DNA from: an uncultured archaeon
GTDB taxonomy: Archaea > EX4484-52 > LFW-46
Assembly: GCA_902384675.1 (NCBI GenBank)
Contig: CABMCT010000012.1
Location: 1 to 33,178, forward strand
Direction: 5' to 3'
Length of the DNA stretch: 33,178 nucleotides
Position numbers and translations under genes: made by a program. Below the pieces are notes generated by a model. That model was not told the DNA's origin and made no database searches. It saw only the letters and a list, made by a program, of their open reading frames with translations. Every line of letters begins with the position of its first letter. Position 1 is the stretch's first letter. Positions 24,608-33,178 of this stretch are shown in pieces.

Positions 24608-25213
24608 TCAAAAGATTACTTTTTCCCCGAACATTTCTTTTAGCATTTTTTCCGCGGGATCCTCCAAGGGATTGCCGTTTACTTCGATTTCCGTGATATT
24701 TCTCAAGCCATATATGCTGTCAGGAAATTTGGTAAATTGATTATCGCTTGCACGCATGACTCTTAGCTCTTTCATAGCTCCTATGCTTTCCGGCAATTCA
24801 CGAAGACCGTTTCCCCGTATGTCAAGGTACCACAACTCGCTTAATTTCGAAATGCTTCCCGGCAGATGCGGCAGCCCCATGTAAGCTAACGTGTAACCGG
24901 AAACCGTGAGATATCTCTTTAAAGTAGAATTGCCCTTGGAACTGATGTGCTTATTTGAAAGCGTTATGTTCCGGGATGCGTATGGCACATTCTCCCGCAT
25001 TACATATTCCTTTTCGGGTGTGCTTCCGTACAATTTCGTGATTTCCCTAAGTGCGTCGTATTCTTCCTTGAGTAGCCAGTTATCAAAAAACCGGATGCAT
25101 GGCCGCGTATCTATAATTTCCTGTGCTCCATGATTCTCGGGGAGCTTATCTTCATAACCGCCGGTGTACCGCGGCTTTTTTCTTTCTGTCAGGGGGCTCG
25201 TGTGCAGTCCCAT
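24608..25213 (-). CDS. Leucine-rich repeat protein
   Basis: LPGSISKLSELWYLDIRGNGLRELPESIGAMKELRVMRASDNQFTKFPDSIYGLRNITEIEVNGNPL. Confidence 0.75.
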   Translation of the reverse strand: MGLHTSPLTERKKPRYTGGYEDKLPENHGAQEIIDTRPCIRFFDNWLLKEEYDALREITKLYGSTPEKEYVMRENVPYASRNITLSNKHISSKGNSTLKRYLTVSGYTLAYMGLPHLPGSISKLSELWYLDIRGNGLRELPESIGAMKELRVMRASDNQFTKFPDSIYGLRNITEIEVNGNPLEDPAEKMLKEMFGEKVIF

Positions 25214-25355
25214 ACAAAACCATTCCAGCTATCCCAGACATTTCCTGCAATGTTTTTAAATATATTCTTTATCATATACGATGTATGCCATATGTCTAAA
25301 ACAATGTAGATTAGTGCCTTCTAAAAGTTATAAGGTATATTATCCAATATCATAT

Positions 25356-25814
25356 ATGCCTCTTGAAAACTATGCTAAAAAAAGAGATTTTAAAAAAACA
25401 CCGGAACCAAAACCTCGCGAAAATCCTGAACCCGCAGGCAAAGAATTGATTTTTGTCGTGCACGAGCATCACGCAACGCACCTTCACTGGGATTTGCGCC
25501 TCGAGCATGAAGGCGTCCTGAAGTCGTGGGCTGTGCCAAAAGAGCCGGAACTTGAGGAAGGAGTAAAGCGGCTTGCAGTCGAGGTAGAGGACCATCCGCT
25601 GGATTACGCAGATTTTGAGGGCGAAATTCCGGAAGGGCAATACGGCGCAGGAAAAGTTATAATATGGGATAATGGAACGTACATCCCGGAAAAATTTTCA
25701 GACAAAGAAATAATTGCGGACTTTCGCGGGAAAAAACTTTTAGGGAAATATGTCCTTATCAAGACAGAATTCAAGGGCGCAAAAAATACGTGGTTGTTCT
25801 TCAAAAAGAAATAG
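25356..25814 (+). CDS. Stand-alone LigD-type 3'-phosphoesterase (PE) domain protein
   Basis: FVVHEHHATHLHWDLRLEHEGVLKSWAVPKEP...VEVEDHPLDYADFEGEIPEGQYGAGKVIIWDNGTY. Confidence 0.93.
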   Translation: MPLENYAKKRDFKKTPEPKPRENPEPAGKELIFVVHEHHATHLHWDLRLEHEGVLKSWAVPKEPELEEGVKRLAVEVEDHPLDYADFEGEIPEGQYGAGKVIIWDNGTYIPEKFSDKEIIADFRGKKLLGKYVLIKTEFKGAKNTWLFFKKK

Positions 25815-25816
25815 GG

Positions 25817-26581
25817 ATGTCTCTTATGCCTCAAATATCTGTTAAATGCATATTGTGGGATTATGGGAATACTCTCTTGTTAGACCCGTTTCCAAAAATC
25901 CTGGAAAAAATCGCTTCTGATTGTGTGGCTCGCTTAAAAGATTACGGCTATGATATCAGCGAAAAAGACTTTATCAGCGAATGGAGCGAAGCGAACAGGA
26001 AAATCAACTATCCGCATATCAGCCATTTTGTGCAGGAGGAGCCGATAATTGCAAAAGCTCTTGGCAAACTGAAAATCCTGCCGCAAGATATGCTTGTAAT
26101 ACTGCCGAAAATACTTGGCATATACAGGAGCAGATTCAAGGAACATGTAAGAAACGAGGCACGAAACAAGGAAGTAAGAGAAATAGTTTCCTGGATAAAG
26201 CAGGAAGGGTTTACGCAGGGAGTTTTCAGCAACGGCAGGGTGCTGGACCCAAAGCCGGCGCTTGCATTGATGGGCATAGAAAAATATTTCGATATTATTT
26301 ACGCTTCAGAAGAAGGCGGCATAGAAAAGCCGAACCCGAAAGTTTTTGGCAGGATTCTTAATGCACTAAAAGTAAAGCCCAAAGATTGCACGTATATCGG
26401 GGATGACCCGTTAAGAGATGTCGAATGCGCAAAAAAGAGAGGAATGTTTGCTGTTTTGTACAAAAGGCCTGCGGAAGAATCTGCTTCATGGCGCGATTAT
26501 AAAATCAGGCCAAAAATAGCACCGGATGCAGAGATAACTTCGTTGGCTGAATTAAAGAAGATACTCATTCTAAAACATTAG
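25817..26581 (+). CDS. HAD superfamily hydrolase
   Basis: CILWDYGNTLLLD motif I, GVFSNGR motif II, KPNPKVFGRIL motif III, YIGDDPLRDVECAKKRGM motif IV. Confidence 0.88.
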   Translation: MSLMPQISVKCILWDYGNTLLLDPFPKILEKIASDCVARLKDYGYDISEKDFISEWSEANRKINYPHISHFVQEEPIIAKALGKLKILPQDMLVILPKILGIYRSRFKEHVRNEARNKEVREIVSWIKQEGFTQGVFSNGRVLDPKPALALMGIEKYFDIIYASEEGGIEKPNPKVFGRILNALKVKPKDCTYIGDDPLRDVECAKKRGMFAVLYKRPAEESASWRDYKIRPKIAPDAEITSLAELKKILILKH

Positions 26582-26592
26582 AGTTGATTTTC

Positions 26593-27606
26593 ATGAAACT
26601 CCTAAAGCGCGACTTTAAACACGGCATCAAAATCAAGCCGGAGACGTTGGATGATTTGTGGAATCTTAAGAATATCCTTGCAGAGGGAGATGTTGCCGGA
26701 GCCAAGACAATCCGTACAATACAGCGTACTGAAACCGGCGAAAAAAAGCCCGTGTATTTAAAACTTAAAGTCGAGAAAATGCAGTTTGACGAAAGCGGAA
26801 ATGCGCTACGCCTGACAGGAAAAATCACAGAAGCTCCGGAGGAATTCGAGCACGGCTACCACACAATTTCTGTTGAACCGAATACAATTCTGGATATAGA
26901 AAAAGAGTGGACTCCAAGCGATAAAATTCGGCTTGATGAAAGCCTCACTTACAAAGGCCTTAAGTTTCTCATATGTGTTGTCGATGAGCGAAGGGCGGAC
27001 TTTGCAAAGGCAACAGAACTTGAAGTAAAAATATTTGCGACAGTTACTTGGAAGGCAGCAGGAAAAGAGTACGGCGCTTTGAGCCCGGAAATATTTTATG
27101 ACGAAGTCATCAAGCTTATCGACGCTAATTCCAATGTTGATAAAATAATTATTGCAGGCCCGGGATTTGCAAAAGAAAATATCATGGCCCTGATTAAGAA
27201 AAGAAAACTTGCATGGGCTTCCAAATGCGTCCCGGCGCAGTCAAGCATTACCGGAAAAACCGGAGTAAATGAAGTGATAAAGCGCGGCGGGCTTGAAAAG
27301 GTTTTGGCAGAAAGCAGGCTGTCGTTTGAAACTAATTTGGTCGAGAAGTTCCTGGAGCACTTGGGGAAAGAGACAGGCCTTGCGGTTTACGGCAAAAAAG
27401 AAGTTGCACAGGCGGCGGAAAACGGCGCAATTGCAGAGCTTCTTGTGTCTGATAAAATGCTGCGCAATGCAGAGACTGAGAAAATAATTTCAGAAGTCGA
27501 GAAAAATTCAGGCGCAGTTCACATAATCAATTCAACGCACGAATCCGGCGAGAAGCTTTTCAACCTTGGAGGATTTGGGGCGGTTTTGAGGTACAAAGTT
27601 AGATGA
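26593..27606 (+). CDS. pelA: Pelota/Dom34, mRNA surveillance protein
   Basis: MKLLKRDFKHG...PETLDDLWNLKNILAEGDVAGAKTIRTIQR...GFAKENIMALIKKRKL...AIAELLVSDKMLRN...STHESGEKLFNLGGFGAVLRYKVR. Confidence 0.96.
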   Translation: MKLLKRDFKHGIKIKPETLDDLWNLKNILAEGDVAGAKTIRTIQRTETGEKKPVYLKLKVEKMQFDESGNALRLTGKITEAPEEFEHGYHTISVEPNTILDIEKEWTPSDKIRLDESLTYKGLKFLICVVDERRADFAKATELEVKIFATVTWKAAGKEYGALSPEIFYDEVIKLIDANSNVDKIIIAGPGFAKENIMALIKKRKLAWASKCVPAQSSITGKTGVNEVIKRGGLEKVLAESRLSFETNLVEKFLEHLGKETGLAVYGKKEVAQAAENGAIAELLVSDKMLRNAETEKIISEVEKNSGAVHIINSTHESGEKLFNLGGFGAVLRYKVR

Positions 27607-27627
27607 TGCTTGGTGAAAAAATGATAA

Positions 27628-27753
27628 CTGGCTTTAAAAGGTATAAAGATAGGAAAGAGTGTTAAACTCTCTGGCATTTTGAGGCAGAATGAAAATGGAG
27701 AACGTCAAATATTCTTAGAAACAAAAGATCATTATATTTTACCAATATTATAA
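27628..27753 (+). other. Short open frame without standard start codon, possible small-gene remnant
   Basis: LALKGIKIGKSVKLSGILRQNENGERQIFLETKDHYILPIL* looks protein-like; only CTG available as start. Confidence 0.3.
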
Positions 27754-28476
27754 TTTTCTTACAATTTTTATCTCCCTCTCAAGTTCTTCTGCGGTATATA
27801 TTTCTCCTTCTATGATTAGTGGAACGTCTTTTTTTCTTATGGTTGGTACAATGCCGGTTTTATTTAATGTAATGTGTCTTTGTCTTATCGTATCACAATA
27901 AAATGCCCTTCTTGAAGCGCTAATATGTATTTCAGCTATTCTTTGATAAAATGCCTTTTCATACATTTCAAACGATTCTTGAGACTCCATACTATGGGCG
28001 AAGTCTAAAACTATGCCAATTTTAGGATTGCGATTTGTAATGTGCATTAACTCTTTGATTGAGCATCCGCTGCTTTTCTCTGGTGTCATGTTTTCAACAG
28101 AAAGGTTGGGAAATAATTTCTGAATAAAACCGTAGGTATTGATTGTTTTAACACAATCCGGATGTATTACAGCCGTATGAGAATCTAATCTGTGATATAG
28201 CTCTGAGAGGGAGTTTATGAACAAGTCTCCTTTTTCTGAATAAACAATCTCTTTCCACGGCAGATGTATTGAATTGAAATTCAATTGCTTAATGTATGAT
28301 TCATTTTTCTTTGTTAATTTTACGATTACTTTGCCAGAACGATTTGGCTTTTCAGGTTTGGCAAATGAAAGTTCTATGCCATCAATTCTCAATCCAGATT
28401 CTCTGAAGAAGCGGATTTGCTTATTTATTCCAGTAATGTGCGGATGCAGAACGCCTGTTGAAACGCCGACTAACAT
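27748..28476 (-). CDS. Xylose isomerase-like TIM barrel / AP endonuclease family 2 protein
   Basis: MLVGVSTGVLHPH...FNSIHLPWKEIVY...TAVIHPD...NLSVENMTPEKSSG...IGIVLDFAHSM...RIAEIHISAS...PLIIEGE. Confidence 0.75.
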   Translation of the reverse strand: MLVGVSTGVLHPHITGINKQIRFFRESGLRIDGIELSFAKPEKPNRSGKVIVKLTKKNESYIKQLNFNSIHLPWKEIVYSEKGDLFINSLSELYHRLDSHTAVIHPDCVKTINTYGFIQKLFPNLSVENMTPEKSSGCSIKELMHITNRNPKIGIVLDFAHSMESQESFEMYEKAFYQRIAEIHISASRRAFYCDTIRQRHITLNKTGIVPTIRKKDVPLIIEGEIYTAEELEREIKIVRKL

Positions 28477-28588
28477 ATGAATAAATACCTTTTGAAGAAT
28501 ATAAAAATATGATAGGATACAAATTGCGCGAGTTTCATCATGAGTTACTTGAAAACAGCTATAGGATTATCATTCATGAAAAATCAGC

Positions 28589-28873
28589 TCAAAAAACCCT
28601 AATCATCCTGCCTTTGATATACGGATTTTTCAAGTGGTCGATTGCATCCAGCGCACTGCGCGCTTCCGTAATTTCTGCGGACAGATATTTTCCCGGGCTA
28701 TTAGATACTTTTGTCAGGCAATCAACAAGGTAATATAATAGCTCATCAGGTTTTACTTTTCCTATTTTTATATATTCTGCGACAGTATCAAGCAGCCCGA
28801 TATTTCCTTCTGCTAATTCTTCAAGCTCTTTTTGTATCCCATTATTTTGCTGTTTTTGCATTAGCTTTTGCAT
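28589..28873 (-). CDS. Hypothetical small helical protein
   Basis: 94-aa ORF, GIQKELEELAEGNIGLLDTVAEYIKIGKVKPDELLYYLVDCL. Confidence 0.5.
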   Translation of the reverse strand: MQKLMQKQQNNGIQKELEELAEGNIGLLDTVAEYIKIGKVKPDELLYYLVDCLTKVSNSPGKYLSAEITEARSALDAIDHLKNPYIKGRMIRVF

Positions 28874-28974
28874 AATTCGGATGTTTTGGCACGGAAGTCA
28901 TATATTACTTTTCTGCCTTTGTTCAAATTCTGCGGCAATTGTCGTAGATTGTCTTAAAGATCCAAAGAACAGTT

Positions 28975-29196
28975 TTAGGGTTTTGCAAAGAAATCAGGAT
29001 TCAATTTTTTAAACCATGTACAGTCCAGGCAGCTTTTATACTTCTTTTTCAATTTCGGACAGCCTTCTTTTCTAAAAGTTCCGGCAACCATCCAGCATTC
29101 CCGCCCGGAATCTGTCTCGTATGCAGGGCATTTTTCGTGTATGTTTTTTGAGCACTTCCAGAATTCCCAGCAGTTCTTAGTTTTTTTGTAAACCAT
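28975..29196 (-). CDS. Two-CW domain, Cys-rich small protein
   Basis: MVYKKTKNCWEFWKCSKNIHEKCPAYETDSGRECWMVAGTFRKEGCPKLKKKYKSCLDCTWFKKLNP; start from MVYKK. Confidence 0.7.
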   Translation of the reverse strand: MVYKKTKNCWEFWKCSKNIHEKCPAYETDSGRECWMVAGTFRKEGCPKLKKKYKSCLDCTWFKKLNPDFFAKP

Positions 29197-29304
29197 TGTA
29201 TTTATTGACCTAGTCGATATATAAATATTCGGCAGCAGCAAACAACCCGCCCAAATGCCGATAACCTTAAAAACTTGCGCAAGATAGAATTAAACAGGAG
29301 TTCT

Positions 29305-29967
29305 ATGGAAAATGGCACGTTTGTTGAAATAGACTATGTCGGCAAAATCAAGGAGAGCGGGGAAATTTTCGACCTGACTTACGAGAATATTGCAAAAGAG
29401 AAAAAGATATTCAATCCACATGTAAAATACGGTCCCGTAACGATAATTCTTGGAAACAAGCAGATACTTTCAAGCCTTGAGAACAGAATCAGGGAGCTCA
29501 AGGTCGGCGAGGAAAAGACTTTTGTCCTGGAAACCAAGGAAGCTTTTGGCGATAGGTCAGCTGATTTTATCAAGCTGATTCCTTTGAGCAACTTCACAAA
29601 GCAGAACATGCATCCGCAGGTCGGGCAGTTCATAACGCTTGCAAACAATCTGCAGGGGCGCGTGGTTTCTGTTTCAAGCGGCAGGGTAAAGATTGATTTC
29701 AACCATCCGTTGGCAGGAAAAGCACTTGAATATGAAGTTGTGCTTAACAAGATTGTCGAGAAGGCAGAGGATAAAGTAAACGCAGTATTTTCATATTACG
29801 CAGGGGCAGATGCAAAATCAGTTAATATTGATTCGGGCATTGCCAAAATAGAGCTTTCATCAAATGTCGAGCTGCCACAGAATGCCAAGAAAAAGATATC
29901 CGAGGAGATAACAAAGCATGTGGCAGGCATAAAAGAGGTCAGTTTTGTCGAAAATTTCGGAAAGTAA
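29305..29967 (+). CDS. FKBP-type (SlyD-like) peptidyl-prolyl isomerase
   Basis: GTFVEIDYVGKIKESGEIFDLTYE...VTIILGNKQILSSLENRIRELKVGEEKTFVLETKEAFGDRSADFIKLIPLSNF..GRVVSVSSGRVKIDFNHPLAGKALEYEV. Confidence 0.93.
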   Translation: MENGTFVEIDYVGKIKESGEIFDLTYENIAKEKKIFNPHVKYGPVTIILGNKQILSSLENRIRELKVGEEKTFVLETKEAFGDRSADFIKLIPLSNFTKQNMHPQVGQFITLANNLQGRVVSVSSGRVKIDFNHPLAGKALEYEVVLNKIVEKAEDKVNAVFSYYAGADAKSVNIDSGIAKIELSSNVELPQNAKKKISEEITKHVAGIKEVSFVENFGK

Positions 29968-30022
29968 TGGCGCGGCTTGGATTCAATACGTATTTAAATA
30001 TTTTCCGCTACAATTTAACACT

Positions 30023-31180
30023 ATGAAAGAGGACTCAAAGGGTAATGGTATGGATGAGTTAATCAGAAGCGTCGTCAAAAAGCAGGAGGGTGCCGGGAAT
30101 GGCACGAAAGAAGCTCTTCCGCAAAGGAAGCACGCAAAGGATGCTGACTTGCAGGAAATTCTAAAGAAAAAGAAAGCTAATGTGTTCATTGTCGGCTGCG
30201 GAGGCGCCGGGAACAACACCATATCACGCCTGATGCAGGTCGGTATCGAGGGCGCTAAGACAATCGCGATAAACACCGATGCGCAGGACCTTCTTTACAC
30301 AGATGCTGACGAGAAAATTCTTATAGGCAAGGAAATCACCGAAGGCCTTGGAGCAGGCGCAAACCCGAAAGTCGGGGAAGCTGCAGCCAAGGAATCAAAG
30401 GATGAGCTTAAAACAGTAATCGACGGGGCTGACCTGGTATTCATAACATGCGGCCTTGGAGGCGGGACCGGAACAGGCTCTGCACCTGTTGTTGCCGAAG
30501 TCTCAAGAAAAGAGAACTCTCTGACCGTTGCTATCGTGACTCTGCCTTTCCACATGGAAGGAAGTCACAGGATGGCAAACGCCAGGATGGGGCTTGAGAA
30601 GCTTGAGGAGCTTGTCGATACTCTGATTGTCATACCGAACGAAAAGCTTATTGAAATCGTTCCGGATGTCTCTATAAACACCGCTTTCAAAGTGGCTGAC
30701 GAGATTCTTGTAAATGCTGTCAAAGGCATAACAGAACTCATAACAAAGCCGGGTCTTATTAACCTGGACTTTGCCGATGTCAAGGCAATCATGGGCAACG
30801 GAGGCGTTGCAATGGTGGGCATGGGCGAGTCAGACACAGAGAATCGCGGATATGAAGCAGTGCACAAGGCGCTCACAAACCCGCTTCTTGACATGGACAT
30901 CGAGGGCGCAACAGGCGCGCTGATTAATGTCACAGGCGGCGCTGATTTAACGCTTAAGGAAGCAAAGGAAATCGTGACTTCTGTAACCTCGCAGCTTGCT
31001 CCGGATGCAAAAGTAATCTGGGGAGCAATGATTCACCGCGAGCTTGGCGACATGATAAGGGTGCTTCTGATTGTAACCGGGGTAAAGAACTACACTGTCG
31101 GAATACCTCCTGCAAGCGGAGAGAAAGTGCCAGAGCTCAAGGACGGAATCGAGAAGGATTTGGGAATTGAGTTTATCTAA
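30023..31180 (+). CDS. ftsZ: Cell division protein FtsZ
   Basis: VFIVGCGGAGNNTISRLMQVGIEGAKTIAINTDAQDL; FITCGLGGGTGTGSAPVVAEVSR tubulin signature. Confidence 0.97.
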   Translation: MKEDSKGNGMDELIRSVVKKQEGAGNGTKEALPQRKHAKDADLQEILKKKKANVFIVGCGGAGNNTISRLMQVGIEGAKTIAINTDAQDLLYTDADEKILIGKEITEGLGAGANPKVGEAAAKESKDELKTVIDGADLVFITCGLGGGTGTGSAPVVAEVSRKENSLTVAIVTLPFHMEGSHRMANARMGLEKLEELVDTLIVIPNEKLIEIVPDVSINTAFKVADEILVNAVKGITELITKPGLINLDFADVKAIMGNGGVAMVGMGESDTENRGYEAVHKALTNPLLDMDIEGATGALINVTGGADLTLKEAKEIVTSVTSQLAPDAKVIWGAMIHRELGDMIRVLLIVTGVKNYTVGIPPASGEKVPELKDGIEKDLGIEFI

Positions 31181-31201
31181 GTACGAAGAAGTGTTTGGGC
31201 T

Positions 31202-32623
31202 TTAAGAGGTTCTCTTATCAAGTTCCCTTTTCCATTTAGGTGCGCGTATACGATTGATTTTTGATAAAGCTTCGCTTTTCGACAGATCTTTATCGACTTT
31301 GGCACGTACTGCCTTGTAAAGGTCATCCGGGACAAATTCCGGCTTTAATGTGCCAATCAAGTTTTTGACCTCGGAGGATGCAGTATGGCGCTTTGTTTCC
31401 AGGTATTCTTCTAAGCCCTTTGCAATTATCTTTTTTCCTTTTTCGACATCAAAGAAATCCTTTTTCATTGCTTTTTGCAGGATGCCGAGGGCAGGGATTA
31501 TTTCCTGGCTTGCATATAGTCTTGCAAGCCCGTCGTAATAGATTTCTGCCGCGTCTTTGATTCTTGATCTGGCTTTAGGAGTAATCCAATCTTTTGGAAA
31601 GTTATCCTTTATGAATCCGCTCACACGAAGCTCTTCTTCATTCAGCAATATGGAACTTATGAACATCCTAACTCTCTTTTTTGGAAGCCGAAGGTACTCT
31701 GCAAGAATTTCTGCATGCTCCAGAAGACAGACTTCCTGATCCCAATCACTTCCTTCGCTCACTGCGATAACGCGCTTTTTGATTTCATCTTTTAGGAGGC
31801 TTCGGATTATTTTTGTTTCCAAATATTTGCCATAAGGCTTAAGCGCGTCTTTAAGAAACGCTTCTGAATCCTCAGCTTCAATTCCGAAAGCTATATCAAA
31901 CGCCAGCTCGATAATGGGGCGCGCAAGAAATGCTTCGGATTCCAAACCTAGTGCTCCTTTTTTTCTTGCTTTTTTGAAGGCATCAACATACCGCTTATCA
32001 ATCCATTCGCCATAATTACCGTTTGCGAGAAGCGGTTTGGTCCTGAATTCATTTACCCTGCTAAGGTCCAAATGTTCGGGATATTTCATAATTGTATCGT
32101 ACTGGTTTCTGGGTATAGCCATCATCTCGCAGGTGAGGTAATTACCTGCAAGCTCCCAAAATCCCGCATTCACAGATTCGTTAAGCAATTCGTCGTTAAT
32201 AAAGTTTTTCAGGATTCCGTTATCATACTGCTCCACAATCCAGACATAGTCGGATTTTCGTTGGCGACTTTCTCTTTTTGCCTGTTCAATCATGAGTTTT
32301 GCATAAAATTCCGCATCATCATTCAAAGAAGGCTCGATTTGGGACCATGCTTTCACAGCGTTCCAGTATCCGTTTGTCGACAGTTCATAAAGCATTGAAA
32401 ATTTCTTCCTTGTGTTTGAATCTATCTCAACTCCTTGTTCTTGGACCGATTCGTTTGTCCCAAGCAGATAAAGCGCCATTTTAACTGCTTCTATATGATT
32501 TGCCGAAGGCCTGAAATGAGTTTCATCGCTATAAACCTGTTCAACCTTTTCCCAGAGTTCATCGGCAAGAACATTAAGCTCGTCAGAAACCCTTTTTTGG
32601 GCTTCGACGTAATTAAAATCCAT
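31202..32623 (-). CDS. Hypothetical helical protein, about 473 aa
   Basis: Long ORF starting MDFNYVEAQKRVSDELN, no recognised domain. Confidence 0.65.
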   Translation of the reverse strand: MDFNYVEAQKRVSDELNVLADELWEKVEQVYSDETHFRPSANHIEAVKMALYLLGTNESVQEQGVEIDSNTRKKFSMLYELSTNGYWNAVKAWSQIEPSLNDDAEFYAKLMIEQAKRESRQRKSDYVWIVEQYDNGILKNFINDELLNESVNAGFWELAGNYLTCEMMAIPRNQYDTIMKYPEHLDLSRVNEFRTKPLLANGNYGEWIDKRYVDAFKKARKKGALGLESEAFLARPIIELAFDIAFGIEAEDSEAFLKDALKPYGKYLETKIIRSLLKDEIKKRVIAVSEGSDWDQEVCLLEHAEILAEYLRLPKKRVRMFISSILLNEEELRVSGFIKDNFPKDWITPKARSRIKDAAEIYYDGLARLYASQEIIPALGILQKAMKKDFFDVEKGKKIIAKGLEEYLETKRHTASSEVKNLIGTLKPEFVPDDLYKAVRAKVDKDLSKSEALSKINRIRAPKWKRELDKRTS

Positions 32624-32690
32624 ATTTACTACTAAAAGCTGAAGATTTAAATTACCGACAAGGACATAGTTCACATCTCAAGAATAGAAT

Positions 32691-33178
32691 TCAATAGCCT
32701 CTAAACTCTTGTCCTGCATCCCAAATTTCATCGGCAGAGCTACCTTTTTTTATCATGTCATACTCCCAGAGCTGGTATGCCAGATAAGGCGGAGGCGTCC
32801 TTGACTGGTGTGTCATGATTCCATGTACTGCGGCCTTAAATAAATGCGCAGCATCTTCCTTTCTGATACGGATTAACGGACGGTGCATTATCGGTGTTCC
32901 ACGTGGCGCTAGTTCAATAGAATCAATACAGGCGTTATTGTCCCTACAATTTTCATAGAATACAAGATCATCGTTTATATCAATTACGGGCACGTAAGAA
33001 ACAACGCGGTTTGCATTCGGCTGCATCGTGCCAAAGAACATTTTTTTGACTTCTCTTATATTTGTTTTATCCGGCAATTGGGCAAGTATGTTTTGAATAT
33101 AATCGCGGGCAAAGCCCTCATAACCCTCGCTTGAAATGCTGGTCTGTGTAATCTCACCACTCCAGCCATAGCCTTGCA
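32691..33178 (-). CDS. Hypothetical protein, continues beyond window end
   Basis: Frame is open to base 33178 upstream of the listed TTG start. Confidence 0.55.
   Translation of the reverse strand, partial: QGYGWSGEITQTSISSEGYEGFARDYIQNILAQLPDKTNIREVKKMFFGTMQPNANRVVSYVPVIDINDDLVFYENCRDNNACIDSIELAPRGTPIMHRPLIRIRKEDAAHLFKAAVHGIMTHQSRTPPPYLAYQLWEYDMIKKGSSADEIWDAGQEFRGY

Noticed and set aside
28509-28733. Plus-strand 74-aa ORF
   Set aside because: Mostly antisense to the more plausible 28589-28873 ORF, low-quality composition.
1-33178. CRISPR array or rRNA genes
   Set aside because: No regularly spaced direct repeats and no rRNA-like conserved sequence seen; the hairpin family is inverted-repeat based and irregularly placed.

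Overview
The window is archaeal. Its core is a minus-strand RNA polymerase and translation gene cluster, read in the order tRNA-Lys(CUU) with an intron, rpoH, rpoB2, rpoB1, rpoA1, an orphan ORF, rpoA2, rpl30e, nusA, rps12, an orphan ORF, rps7. To the left are a LolD/MacB-type ABC exporter cassette, pyrG, and an accessory segment at about 0.3-3.8 kb. That segment holds an ORF with an in-frame TAG, an orphan HicB, a Bro-N protein, a convergent RelE/RelB-like pair, and a 164-bp element with 13-bp perfect terminal inverted repeats. To the right are xerA, a type 2 IPP isomerase, an LRR protein, a LigD-type phosphoesterase / HAD / Pelota cluster, a two-CW protein, an FKBP-type PPIase, ftsZ and unassigned ORFs. 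The most interesting signal is a dispersed, nested family of double hairpins in the leaders of pyrG, rps12, rpoB1, rpoB2 and tRNA-Lys. Its members have covarying 7-9 bp stems, a near-constant AT-rich loop of 15-17 nt (consensus, gene sense: CAAxxxAAAATGxxGAAT), and an adjoining variable perfect palindrome. In four of the leaders the 3' stem runs straight into an ATG. Two members appear to be inserted inside older members, which suggests a mobile or domesticated regulatory mini-element. All calls come from reading the sequence by eye; no database search or folding program was run.
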